In this document: positions 32,539-41,057 of the stretch, piece after piece
Numbering within the stretch: position 1 is the first letter of the stretch
How the letters are laid out: each line of letters starts with the position of its first letter
Source: Acidobacteriota bacterium
Lineage (GTDB): Bacteria > Acidobacteriota > Blastocatellia > Pyrinomonadales > Pyrinomonadaceae
Reading direction: 5' to 3'
Assembly: GCA_003223935.1 (NCBI GenBank)
Contig: QHXQ01000018.1
Span: 1 to 64,000, forward strand
DNA: 64,000 nt
Made by a program: the position numbers and the translations under genes
Notes under the pieces: model-generated
The model's input: only the letters and a program-made list of their open reading frames with translations
Database searches by the model: none
Told to the model about the DNA's origin: nothing

Positions 32539-33294
32539 TCACTTCGCAGCGACGCTCTTTCTCAAGAACTGCGCCAAGCCGAGCCGTTGCTCTTTAATTC
32601 CTTCGACCGCAAGGCCGGCCATGACGCCTGCGCCGAGCGGCGAGAAGTGTGTGTTGTCTTCGATGCCCTGCGGGTAGTTCGCATGCTCGCCCGGCTTGAG
32701 TTGCAAGAAAAGTTTGCGCGAGCCTTCGGGCCCGTACTGCTTGAGCACTTGCTCGCTCTTGCGGTGCATGTCAATCAAAGCGACTCTCTGTTCGGCGGCG
32801 ACGCTGCGCACGATGTCCGGGTATGCGCCGTGCGTGTCTTGGAAGATTCCTTGATTGTCGAAACGTCGGCGCATCACGGGCGTCAGCAGCACCGGCGTCG
32901 CTTGCTTGGCGCGCACGTCAGCGATGAAGCGCATGAGATTTTTGCGGAAGTCTTCGGGCGGTGTGTAGCGGTCGGTCTTCTCTTTCGACTCGTCGTTGTG
33001 CCCGAACTCAATGAAGACATAATCGCCGGGTTTGAGTTTATCAATGATTGTCTGCCAGCGATTTTCACTGATGAAAGTGCGCGTGCTCCGGCCGTTCTGC
33101 GCGTGGTTCTCGATCTGAACTTTGCGCTCGTCGAAGAATTGCTGCAAGGCTTCGCCCCAACCCGTCTCGGGCCGCTTTTCGGGCAGCTTCTGCGCCATTG
33201 TCGAATCGCCCGCCAGATACACTGTGATCGGTTCTTGCCCAAATGCGATGACACTAAGCAACAAGAGTAAGGTTAGCGCAACTGCGATTTTCAT
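32539..33294 (-). CDS. Rhamnogalacturonan acetylesterase (GDSL/SGNH, CE12)
   Basis: A 251-residue secreted esterase. Signal peptide at 1-19; block I GDST with Ser31; block II NGRST at 67-71; block III GHND at 98-101; block V DNTH with Asp213 and His216. The combination of GDSTMA, EFGHND and DNTHFSPLGA is characteristic of CE12 enzymes that remove acetyl groups from rhamnogalacturonan I, opening it to hydrolases. It lies 74 bp upstream of uxaE and downstream of the TonB receptor. It acts in the periplasm or outside. Confidence 0.85.
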   Translation of the reverse strand: MKIAVALTLLLLLSVIAFGQEPITVYLAGDSTMAQKLPEKRPETGWGEALQQFFDERKVQIENHAQNGRSTRTFISENRWQTIIDKLKPGDYVFIEFGHNDESKEKTDRYTPPEDFRKNLMRFIADVRAKQATPVLLTPVMRRRFDNQGIFQDTHGAYPDIVRSVAAEQRVALIDMHRKSEQVLKQYGPEGSRKLFLQLKPGEHANYPQGIEDNTHFSPLGAGVMAGLAVEGIKEQRLGLAQFLRKSVAAK

Positions 33295-33506
33295 GTTCTA
33301 CTTTCGCCCGATTGTTCGATGCCATTTCCGTTGCTGCGCGCATCGCACAGGAACGGCCAAGCCTAACTGTAACGCCGCTCAGCCAAAACCATGCGGCGCG
33401 CAACTGTTCACGACCTCAGCGTAACGCGAGCCGCCCGAAGGCCTACAGCCACCGAGCGGCTCACGTCGTCGCGGGTGAGCGGACTGCCGCCCCTCTCGGA
33501 AAGTTG

Positions 33507-36500
33507 TTAGAAGACGAACTTCGCGCCGAGTTGGATGTCGCGCGGGTTGTTGCGCTGCGTGGTCACTAAACCGAACGAACCTGCGTTGCTCGGATCGAGA
33601 CCGATGCCGTTGCCGAAGTACGGATGGTTGAAAGCGTTCAGCGCTTCGGCGCGGATTTGCAGTTTCTTCCCTTCGGTGATGTGGAAGTTCTTCGAGAGCG
33701 ACAGGTTGACGTTCAAGAACGCTTGATTGCGCATGCTGTCCAAAGTCGTCGGCACGTTGCGCAGGCCCGTGTTGAAATTATTGAGCCTGACAATCCCTGC
33801 GCCGTTCGCTAGCGGCACGATGAAGGCCGAGACATCAATGCCGTATTTCTGGCCTGTCCCGGTATTCTGGCCCACACGACTCACGATCTGATTAACGTCG
33901 CCTGCGTAGTACCAGACCTGCGTCGGGCTGAGCAGGAACGGCTCGCCGCTCTGCCATTCATAAGTGCCGTTGAGTTGCCAACCGCCGACCAGCGCATCAA
34001 CGAAGCGGTTCATCTCTTTGCCGAACGCGCGGCCGCGGCCCAATGGCAACTCATAGACGGTCGAGAGCGTGAAGCGGTTCGGCCGGTCGTCGGGCGAGAT
34101 GCGATCTTCCACCTGCGTGTCCGACGGATTCAGATAATCCAACCTCTCGCGCAAACGCGAGCGCGTGTAAGACGCACTCAAGGTCAAGTCTTTCGAGAAG
34201 CGCTGCGTCAACTGTAGTTGCAGCGCGTGATAACTGTTCGAGCCGTTGTACTGTTCGATCCACAGATTGGTGAACTGCGGGTACTGCAACAACGACTGCG
34301 CGCGTGTGATCGTCGTCGCAGTGTTCAAGGGGCTGCCTGTGCCCGGCAACAGATTTCGGAACGGATTGGGGATCGTGGCGGAGAGGAAGGTGTTAGCCGT
34401 CGCGTCAGTCGTCGGATCAGTGCCGAGCAATGAGCGCGAGACGAAATCGAAGTTCCGTGCAACCGCCATGTCGTAGCCCCGCGCCAAGACGTAGTTGGCT
34501 TCAACCACAAAATGGCCCGGCAACTCGCGTTGGATGCCGACGATGAGGCGCGCGAACTTCGCGTTCTTGCGACTCCCCGGCAGGATGGGCGCGGTTGAAG
34601 AGCCGACATCAATGCCTGTGCCGGTTAATAGGCCCTGACTCGCGCCGGGCGATGCGCTCAAGCCGTTCGGGAATGGATTGGTGAGCGTCGCAATGAACGT
34701 GCGCCCGTTGTCGTTCGAGGCCACAAAGGGCGTCAAGCCGGCGAAGCCGGTCTGAAGCGGGTTGTTCTGAATCTCAATCTGGTGCGGGGCCATGAAGACG
34801 CCGAAGCCGCCGCGCAACACAGTCTTACTGTTCCACGAGTAAGCTGCGCCGAAACGCGGTTGCCAGCCCATCTGGTCAGTGCCCCAAGCAGCCCGGTGGT
34901 TCGAGTCGGCGAATGTGTAGCCGCCGAGCACGCGGAATTGATCGGGTGTGAGCACGAAGTTGTTCGGGTTGGCGTTGTAAGCTGTAGCGTAAGCCGCGCG
35001 CGCCGCCGCGTCAATCGGACTCGGCGTCGTCAGATCAAAGCCGCGCTGGAGGCGATTGAAACGCTCCGTCAAGCCGCCTTCCAATTCGTAGCGCAAGCCC
35101 AGATTCAATGTAAGCTTCGACGTCACGCGCCAGTCGTCCTGCACAAAAAAGCCTTGATAGACAGACTGCACGGAGTAGTTGATCGGGTTATCAATCTGGC
35201 TGGCGGTCGAGCCGGAGCCGGGCGACGGGATGCCAAGGACGAACGCTGCAATGTCGCGCCCGAAGGCGTTGCGCAAAGTGCTCGAAGAGTTCGACGCCGG
35301 ACTCGTAAACGTGCCGTCGAAGAAGTAGCGCCCGGCCTGAAAACCGTTGCTGACGAAGTTCTCACGCAGCACGCGCAGGTCATAGCCGGCGCGCGCGGTG
35401 TGATTGCCGAACAGTCTCGTCACGGTGGGTTGGATCGATCCCATGTTGAACGGGCGCAAGCGGCCCGCGTTGAAGTCAGAGCGCGTCGCGCCGATGTTCG
35501 AGTGGATGGGCCGCGTCGCGTCCAAGTTTCTGATGAGGATGCCGGGGAAATACTGATAACCGCGAAACTCTGAGAGCGCCAGCGCCGAGAAGGGCAAGGA
35601 CGCTGGATCGAAAGTCGCAGCCGGCAGGCGTTGCTGCACGAACCTGTTAAAGCTCACGCGCAGGTCGAAGACCGTTGTGGCCGACAGAGTGTTCGTGTAA
35701 TCCGCGTTGCCGCCGTCGTTGGTGCGGTCTTCAAACCCCTGTGTGACGGGGAAGCCGTTGACCACGCCCGCCCAGTCGTTACGGTCTTCGGGATTGAAGC
35801 TGTGATAGAACTTGCCGAAGATCGATTGCTTGGCGCTGATCCTGTGATCAATGCGCGTGAGCCACGCGCGATAGTTCTCGTGCCGAATCTGGTTCGAGAA
35901 GAAGTTGTTCTGCGTGCCGTTCGCCGTGCCGGGGATGTTCGGCAGTGGATAGAACTTGATGAGCGCCGCAGCAATCGGATTGATGAGGTTCGCCGGAATC
36001 ATGTTGCAGGTCGAAGTGGCCGACACAGCGCCGGACGTCGGGCAACCGAAAGAGGTGCGCACCACATTGCTGCCGCTCTGCGTCCCGGTGAAGGGATTAT
36101 AGATGACGGTGTTGGCCGCGTCAGCGATATTGTTGCGGTTCACAATCAACGCCGAGAAATCGCCGTTCCTCATCGCTGCGGTCGGCACGGTGAAGATTTG
36201 CGGCTCCGCGACGTTATCCAACAGATGCTCGTAGGAGAACAGGAAGAAGGTCTTGTCGCGTCCGTTGTAGAGCTTGGGGAGATAGACTGGCCCGTTCACC
36301 ACGCCGCCATAGCGGTGATAAGTTCTGATCGGGCGCGACTGCCCTGAACGATTCGAGAAGAAGTTATTGGCGGTGCGACTACGGTTGCGGTCGAAGTACC
36401 AGATCGAGCCGTGCAGATCGTTCGTGCCGCTCTTGACCGCAACGTTGACGGTTGCGCCGGCCGAGTACCCTTGCTGCGCATCGAAACTGTTCGTCTGAAC

Positions 36501-37169
36501 TTTGAACTCCTGCACAGCATCCGAAGGCGGCGAGAAACCGACGCCACCATCAAACGCATAGTTGGGTGAACCATCGAGCGTAATCTGATTCGCGCCGACC
36601 GCGCCGTTTGAACGGAACGCGGCCAAGTTGCCGTTGGAAGTGGGGCCGGTGAAGAGCGGATTGCCGGTATAGGCAATGCCCGGCGCGAGCGTCGCCAATT
36701 GATAGGCCGTGCCTTCCGTTAAAGGCAGTTCGCTGATCTGCCGGCTATTGACGGTCGAGCCGGTGGTGACTGAACTGGTCTCCAGTGTGGTCGAAGATAC
36801 GACCTCAACCATCTCACCTACACCGGCGGGCTGCATCTGCACATCCAGTGTCGCCTTTGTGGCCACGGCGATTTCAAGCCCGTCGCGCGACGTTTGGGCG
36901 AAGCCTTGGCTGGTCACCGTCAACGAGTATTTTCCCGGTTGCAGTAAAGGGAAATTATACGCGCCTTCCTCGTTAGTGGTCGCGGTCTGCTCGACATTGG
37001 TCTCCACGTTCTTTATGACGACCGTCGCGCCGGGCAGCACGGCCCCGTTCGGGTCGGTGACCTTGCCTGAAACAGAGCCTCTGAACTCCTGTGCGCTGGT
37101 CATCAAGAACGCCAAGAGGAGCAACAACACGGCAGTGATGCTATGGCGAATTGCGTACTTACTCATCAT
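33507..37169 (-). CDS. TonB-dependent receptor, Oar-like, with carboxypeptidase-regulatory-like domain
   Basis: A 1220-residue outer-membrane protein. Signal peptide at 1-26; a carboxypeptidase-regulatory-like domain follows (GSVSGKVTDPNGAVLPGATV to GKYSLTVTSQGF); a plug domain lies around 120-260 (SRQISELPLTEGTAYQL); the rest is a large beta-barrel ending DIQLGAKFVF with a terminal Phe, the outer-membrane assembly signal. In Acidobacteriota such Oar-like receptors are the polysaccharide-oligomer importers of utilisation loci, often without a SusD partner; none is seen here. Upstream in the 770-bp gap lie two GGTNNNACC sites, so GntR control is likely. Probable substrates are pectin oligomers. 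Confidence 0.88.
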   Translation of the reverse strand: MMSKYAIRHSITAVLLLLLAFLMTSAQEFRGSVSGKVTDPNGAVLPGATVVIKNVETNVEQTATTNEEGAYNFPLLQPGKYSLTVTSQGFAQTSRDGLEIAVATKATLDVQMQPAGVGEMVEVVSSTTLETSSVTTGSTVNSRQISELPLTEGTAYQLATLAPGIAYTGNPLFTGPTSNGNLAAFRSNGAVGANQITLDGSPNYAFDGGVGFSPPSDAVQEFKVQTNSFDAQQGYSAGATVNVAVKSGTNDLHGSIWYFDRNRSRTANNFFSNRSGQSRPIRTYHRYGGVVNGPVYLPKLYNGRDKTFFLFSYEHLLDNVAEPQIFTVPTAAMRNGDFSALIVNRNNIADAANTVIYNPFTGTQSGSNVVRTSFGCPTSGAVSATSTCNMIPANLINPIAAALIKFYPLPNIPGTANGTQNNFFSNQIRHENYRAWLTRIDHRISAKQSIFGKFYHSFNPEDRNDWAGVVNGFPVTQGFEDRTNDGGNADYTNTLSATTVFDLRVSFNRFVQQRLPAATFDPASLPFSALALSEFRGYQYFPGILIRNLDATRPIHSNIGATRSDFNAGRLRPFNMGSIQPTVTRLFGNHTARAGYDLRVLRENFVSNGFQAGRYFFDGTFTSPASNSSSTLRNAFGRDIAAFVLGIPSPGSGSTASQIDNPINYSVQSVYQGFFVQDDWRVTSKLTLNLGLRYELEGGLTERFNRLQRGFDLTTPSPIDAAARAAYATAYNANPNNFVLTPDQFRVLGGYTFADSNHRAAWGTDQMGWQPRFGAAYSWNSKTVLRGGFGVFMAPHQIEIQNNPLQTGFAGLTPFVASNDNGRTFIATLTNPFPNGLSASPGASQGLLTGTGIDVGSSTAPILPGSRKNAKFARLIVGIQRELPGHFVVEANYVLARGYDMAVARNFDFVSRSLLGTDPTTDATANTFLSATIPNPFRNLLPGTGSPLNTATTITRAQSLLQYPQFTNLWIEQYNGSNSYHALQLQLTQRFSKDLTLSASYTRSRLRERLDYLNPSDTQVEDRISPDDRPNRFTLSTVYELPLGRGRAFGKEMNRFVDALVGGWQLNGTYEWQSGEPFLLSPTQVWYYAGDVNQIVSRVGQNTGTGQKYGIDVSAFIVPLANGAGIVRLNNFNTGLRNVPTTLDSMRNQAFLNVNLSLSKNFHITEGKKLQIRAEALNAFNHPYFGNGIGLDPSNAGSFGLVTTQRNNPRDIQLGAKFVF

Positions 37170-37450
37170 TCTTTCCTTTCCTTACAGTCTTTCTCGCTAA
37201 CAGCACCGCAGCGATGCCGTCACCCAAATATCTCAAGCTAGAGACCACAACCCTGTGCCTTGTACCCAAGTTGATCGCGAAGTTATTTAATGCCGAGTTT
37301 AAATTTAACCTGCAACGTCTTGACGCACACCTTTAGAGCACGTGCACTTAGATTTCCGTAGCCGACTCTCACCAGCACGAAAAAATCTTCATTTGCTTCA
37401 AGCCAGAGGAAGATTCGCATCGTTATAACTGACGAGCGGATCAGCCTATG

Positions 37451-37459
37451 GGTCTGACC
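37451..37459. promoter_or_regulatory. FadR/GntR-type operator site 1
   Basis: GGTCTGACC with flanking AAT on the right (TGGGTCTGACCAATTT). It matches the GGTCNGACC core of FadR-type sites and lies 282 bp upstream of the TonB receptor start. Confidence 0.5.
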
Positions 37460-37735
37460 AATTTAACTCAGCCTTGTTGAAGCGGTACTGCCGACTGGAG
37501 GACTAATCTAAGAGCAACTGAGATCGAGCAAACAGGAACGCCACCTGCTCAATCTAACTAGAACAATCAACAAACCACTGTGATCCTACTTAATTTGAAA
37601 TTGCGGATTATATATAAGCTCAGGGCAGCAGCAACCACGCTGCCCTATCTGCCTGCGAACGGGAAGGCGATTGTGCATTACGACATCTATTTTGTCAAGC
37701 TCATTTTTAACCAATCATATCTTTCTTAAAATAAG

Positions 37736-37744
37736 GGTATGACC
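37736..37744. promoter_or_regulatory. FadR/GntR-type operator site 2
   Basis: GGTATGACC followed by AATTAACC, the same core and right flank as sites 1 and 5. It lies upstream of the TonB receptor. Confidence 0.5.
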
Positions 37745-37939
37745 AATTAACCAACACTTCAACAACTCACCTGTCTCAGAATAACCCTGCCAATATATGA
37801 CGGCTATTTGATGGGTAATAGAACTTAGCGGAGCGCCGCACCTCGCATGCCATGTCGCCACAGCCTACGAGTCCCTAACGAACGCGAAGTATCACACACG
37901 CCAAACCGGACAACATAACCAAAGGCATATCGAGTTAAC

Positions 37940-39859
37940 TCATCTTGTTTTCATCGGCACTTGTTCAATCAGCCACTTGCTCAGGTCCTGTGCGGCTTTG
38001 TAGTTATCAAACTCGGCCGGCAGTTTTCTGCCATCCACATATTCGTTATAAAGCCAAGGGTCGCCGACAGCGAATACAGTGCCCCGACCGTACTTGGCGA
38101 CCGCCATAATCACATCGCCTTTGTCCTCGATGATAGGGCTGGCGGGCGGCGCAACGGCCAACGTGCAAATCTCTTTCAGGTAAAGCTCTCTGGCCGTCTT
38201 GAAGATGAGATGGTCGGCGGGCGCGCGGATTCTGCCGGCCGCAAAATCGTTTCCCTGCACGCGGTTTCTGCTGTCCTCATTGAAATGTATGCCAAACCGT
38301 CGGGCCAGTTGATTGAAGTGCTCGAACTCCGCGTTCCCTTTGTCATTGCCCATCAACACCAGCACGCCGCCCGACTTCACCCAGTCGGTGATCGCTTTTA
38401 TGTGCGGCGGTTCGATGTAGTGCGGATTATCGTTCTCTGCTGATGTGTCCGGGTCAACGATAATGTAGATGTCTGCTCTTTTCAGATTACCGGCCGTCGG
38501 CGCTTCTTTTAATGCTTTCGTGTTGACGCTGAAGCTTCTGAAGATATAACCCCAGCAAGAGAAGCCGCTGTTGGGCATCTCTTCCCATTTGTAATGATAA
38601 GGGACGAACTGCTCGGTCGCGTCCTTCTTAACTTCGCTGTTGAAGTAGTAGTCCAATAACACCGTCTTCCCTTGCCCGACATGTTCTCCGGCAGCAAGTT
38701 CCATCTCTGTGCTGGCCAGCAAGAACGCGCCGACACCTTTTGGATCGTTAGTGACAACCTTTTCACTCAGATAATATTGATAACTTCCGTCACGATAAGG
38801 ACTGCCGCCGAGACCTGCGACGCTGACCGTGCCTGTGAGATTAACCTGCCCGTTTGCGTCCGTTTCGATGAACCGATTGACGATGCCCTGATAACCTTTT
38901 TGCGCGACTCTAAGATAAGAGGCCGGCAAGTAGCCCTGCCTGACTCCCTTCGCGAGCGCATAGACGAACATGCAGGAGGCGGACGATTCCCAATAGTTAC
39001 CCCGCTCGTGGCCCTTATCGAGTACCTGATACCACAAGCCCGACTTCGGCTCTTGGTATCTCTCGATGGCCACAGCAAGGCGACGCAGAATCGCAATCAG
39101 CGACTCACGCTTGGGCTGAGCTTTCGGAAAATAATCCAACGTATCAACCAGCGCCATGGCGTACCAGCCCAGCGCACGGCCCCAGAAATTGGGTGAATGC
39201 CCGGTCGCCGAATCAGCCCAGCGTTGTTGTCTTGATTCGTCCCAGCCGTGATAGAGCAGTCCGGTTTTAGCGTCCCGCGCGTGCAGCTCCATCAAGGTGA
39301 ACTGCTTGGCGATGTCATCGAAGTCGGCGTCTTCGTGAAAAGTGGCGGCGTACTCAGCGTAGAAAGGTTCGCCCATATAGAGGCCGTCCAGCCACATCTG
39401 TTCAGGATATATCTTCTTGTGCCAGAAGCCGCCTTCCGATGTGCGCGGCTGGGTCTTTAACTGTGCGCGCAACAACTCGGCAGCCCGTCTGTACTTCTCC
39501 TGTCCAGTGACGTTATAAAGTAGAAGTACGACGCGACCCGGCAGAATATTATCGAGGCTGTAGTCTTCATTCTTATAAGTGCGGATCGTGCCGTCAGCAT
39601 TCACAAAATGATCTACACCTTGTTGGATGTATTTGAAATAGCTACCCTCGCCCGTGCCGTACCATACCCCTTCGATCCCCTTCAGGAGCACGCCCTGCTC
39701 ATAAGCCCACTTTTCAGGTTTACCGGGTTCGTTGACTAACGAATCTGGCCAACGAACCATCGCGCTATCAGCCGCACGTTCAGACAAAGGTTTGGTCTGC
39801 CCTGTGGCAGGCCCCACCCCGACGGATAAAAGTAGAAAGAGTATCAGTATGGCTTTCAT
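37940..39859 (-). CDS. Secreted GH105 unsaturated (rhamno)galacturonyl hydrolase with extra C-terminal domain
   Basis: About 639 residues from ATG 39859 (MKAILILFLLLS), which gives a signal peptide; a frame ten codons longer exists. Residues 25-390 are an (alpha/alpha)6 barrel with the GH105 catalytic segment MWLDGLYMGEPFYAEY (Asp near 158) and GRALGWYAMALVDTL. These enzymes add water to the 4,5-unsaturated uronic acid at the end of lyase products, releasing 5-keto-4-deoxyuronate. A second domain of about 230 residues follows (KRADIYIIVDPDT to GGVLVLMGNDKGN to AKYGRGTVFAVGDPW), resembling a class-I glutamine-amidotransferase-like or DUF4350-type fold. Most GH105 enzymes lack it. Upstream site 3 suggests GntR control. 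Confidence 0.88.
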   Translation of the reverse strand: MKAILILFLLLSVGVGPATGQTKPLSERAADSAMVRWPDSLVNEPGKPEKWAYEQGVLLKGIEGVWYGTGEGSYFKYIQQGVDHFVNADGTIRTYKNEDYSLDNILPGRVVLLLYNVTGQEKYRRAAELLRAQLKTQPRTSEGGFWHKKIYPEQMWLDGLYMGEPFYAEYAATFHEDADFDDIAKQFTLMELHARDAKTGLLYHGWDESRQQRWADSATGHSPNFWGRALGWYAMALVDTLDYFPKAQPKRESLIAILRRLAVAIERYQEPKSGLWYQVLDKGHERGNYWESSASCMFVYALAKGVRQGYLPASYLRVAQKGYQGIVNRFIETDANGQVNLTGTVSVAGLGGSPYRDGSYQYYLSEKVVTNDPKGVGAFLLASTEMELAAGEHVGQGKTVLLDYYFNSEVKKDATEQFVPYHYKWEEMPNSGFSCWGYIFRSFSVNTKALKEAPTAGNLKRADIYIIVDPDTSAENDNPHYIEPPHIKAITDWVKSGGVLVLMGNDKGNAEFEHFNQLARRFGIHFNEDSRNRVQGNDFAAGRIRAPADHLIFKTARELYLKEICTLAVAPPASPIIEDKGDVIMAVAKYGRGTVFAVGDPWLYNEYVDGRKLPAEFDNYKAAQDLSKWLIEQVPMKTR

Positions 39860-40011
39860 CGCTACTCCCAAGACGATTGCTCGGAACATGAGTGCCCCGA
39901 CAGTAAATTGACTAAGCTACTATTCAAGCCCGCTTCAGAATGCAGCTTTGCCAGCCAAACCCGAAACAATAGAAGACCAATTTACAAGCTTACTGCTTGC
40001 CATCACGAAAT

Positions 40012-40020
40012 GGTCAGACC
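40012..40020. promoter_or_regulatory. FadR/GntR-type operator site 3
   Basis: GGTCAGACC, a match to GGTCNGACC. It lies about 150 bp upstream of both the GH105 start (minus) and the GntR start (plus). Confidence 0.5.
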
Positions 40021-40160
40021 TTCTATAAGAATCCATTCGACAAACCACAGAAAAGATCACTATAATCGGGATTGCTGGCTGGACAGTATTTGAAACTGAA
40101 TGATGTCCAACCCATTAACCATCGTCACTCTGGTTCGCATAGACACTCGCTTGTGTAAAT

Positions 40161-40169
40161 GGTATGACC
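40161..40169. promoter_or_regulatory. FadR/GntR-type operator site 4 (overlaps gntR start codon)
   Basis: GGTATGACC overlaps the ATG at 40164 of the GntR gene itself, so bound repressor would block its own expression. The flank GATTCAAA resembles the AATT flank of the other sites. Confidence 0.5.
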
Positions 40170-40955
40170 GATTCAAATCCTAACATATTCAAAACTGTTG
40201 TCCCTGAGCGGCGCGGGACGACCTCCGCGGAGGTCGTCATCCAGTTGCGGGGGATGATCCACCGCGGCGAGTTGCGCCCCGGCGACCGTCTGCCGCCCGA
40301 ACGCGATCTGGCGAAACTGCTCGGCGTCAGCCGGCCTACCTTGCGCGCCGGGATTCGTTCGCTGGCCGCCGTCGGCGTCCTGCAATCGCGGCAGGGGGCA
40401 GGCACTTTCGTCGTCGAATCGGACGGGCCGCCCTCACTCGATAGCAGTCCATTAAGCTTGATGGCCTCGCTGCACGGTTGCACCTCGGGCGAGATGTTTG
40501 AGGCGCGACGAGCGCTTGAGATGGCCGTGGCGGGTCTGGCCGCCGAACGCGCGAAGGGTGAGCAGATGGCCACGATGGCGGAAGAGATCGCAGGGATGTA
40601 CGCTTCGCTCGAAGACCCGGAGCAGTTCCTCATCCATGACGTGCGCTTCCACCAAGCGGTGGCCGCTGCTTCAGGCAATCGCATACTCACAGCCCTCATG
40701 AACATGGTGGCCAAGGTGCTCTTCGACATACGCATCAAGACGGTCAACCGCGCCACAGACCTGAAGGAGTCGGCGGAGATGCACCGGCGCATCTACCGTG
40801 CGATCCGCGAGCACAACCCTGAAGCGGCACGCGAGATGATGCAGGATCATCTCATTCGTGCGCAGCGTGGCTGGGAATTGGAGGACGAAAGCGACTTGCC
40901 CAGCACTTCCTCCGACAATGATGCAAACGATAACGGAGCGAGCCGCACGTTGTAA
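40164..40955 (+). CDS. GntR-family regulator, FadR/FCD type
   Basis: A 263-residue regulator. N-terminal winged helix (residues about 20-85): TSAEVVIQLRGMIHRGELRP, then GDRLPPERDLAKLLGVSRPT and LQSRQGAGTFV. The C-terminal all-helical FCD ligand domain (about 105-235) has the metal-site residues expected: DVRFHQAVAAASGN and HRRIYRAIREHNPEAAREMM, with a final H in MMQDHLIRAQ. FadR-type regulators such as ExuR, UxuR and KdgR-like proteins bind uronate intermediates and derepress. The gene is divergent to the pectin genes; its own start overlaps an operator. A Ser/Asp/Asn-rich tail extends past the FCD. Its start context is weak, so a leaderless transcript is possible. Confidence 0.9.
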   Translation: MTDSNPNIFKTVVPERRGTTSAEVVIQLRGMIHRGELRPGDRLPPERDLAKLLGVSRPTLRAGIRSLAAVGVLQSRQGAGTFVVESDGPPSLDSSPLSLMASLHGCTSGEMFEARRALEMAVAGLAAERAKGEQMATMAEEIAGMYASLEDPEQFLIHDVRFHQAVAAASGNRILTALMNMVAKVLFDIRIKTVNRATDLKESAEMHRRIYRAIREHNPEAAREMMQDHLIRAQRGWELEDESDLPSTSSDNDANDNGASRTL

Positions 40956-41051
40956 CTACGAGCTAGTCAGATGGGTCACGCTCCTCCGGCGCGCTTCCCT
41001 CACGATCTCTATGAACTGACGCACATGATCCGTAATTAAAGCTCCGCACTC
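40956..41051 (-). pseudogene. Possible C-terminal remnant of a KDPG aldolase
   Basis: Between the GntR and transporter genes the minus strand reads ALITDHVRQFIEIVREARRR and stops at 40956. The amphipathic final helix with V-R-E-A-R is the kind of end seen in KDPG/KHG aldolases, but only about 30 codons exist and no active-site Lys is present. A tiny relic at best; identification is a guess. Confidence 0.25.
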
Positions 41052-41057
41052 TTAGTC

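Larger units (their letters stand above)
37170..37939. other. 770-bp intergenic regulatory region
   Basis: There is no gene here that I can support. The region is AT-richer than its surroundings and holds two GntR-type operator sites (37451-37459 and 37736-37744), probably serving the TonB receptor, as well as the GH105 gene's transcription end. Homopolymer-rich stretches near 37690-37740 could be promoter material. Confidence 0.5.

Noticed and set aside
32533..33270. 245-codon plus-strand ORF opposite the CE12 esterase
   Set aside because: Shadow of a gene with all catalytic motifs in place.
40164..40169. Alternative GntR start avoiding the operator overlap
   Set aside because: No in-frame ATG or GTG before the HTH gives a better start; the overlap is more simply read as autoregulation.
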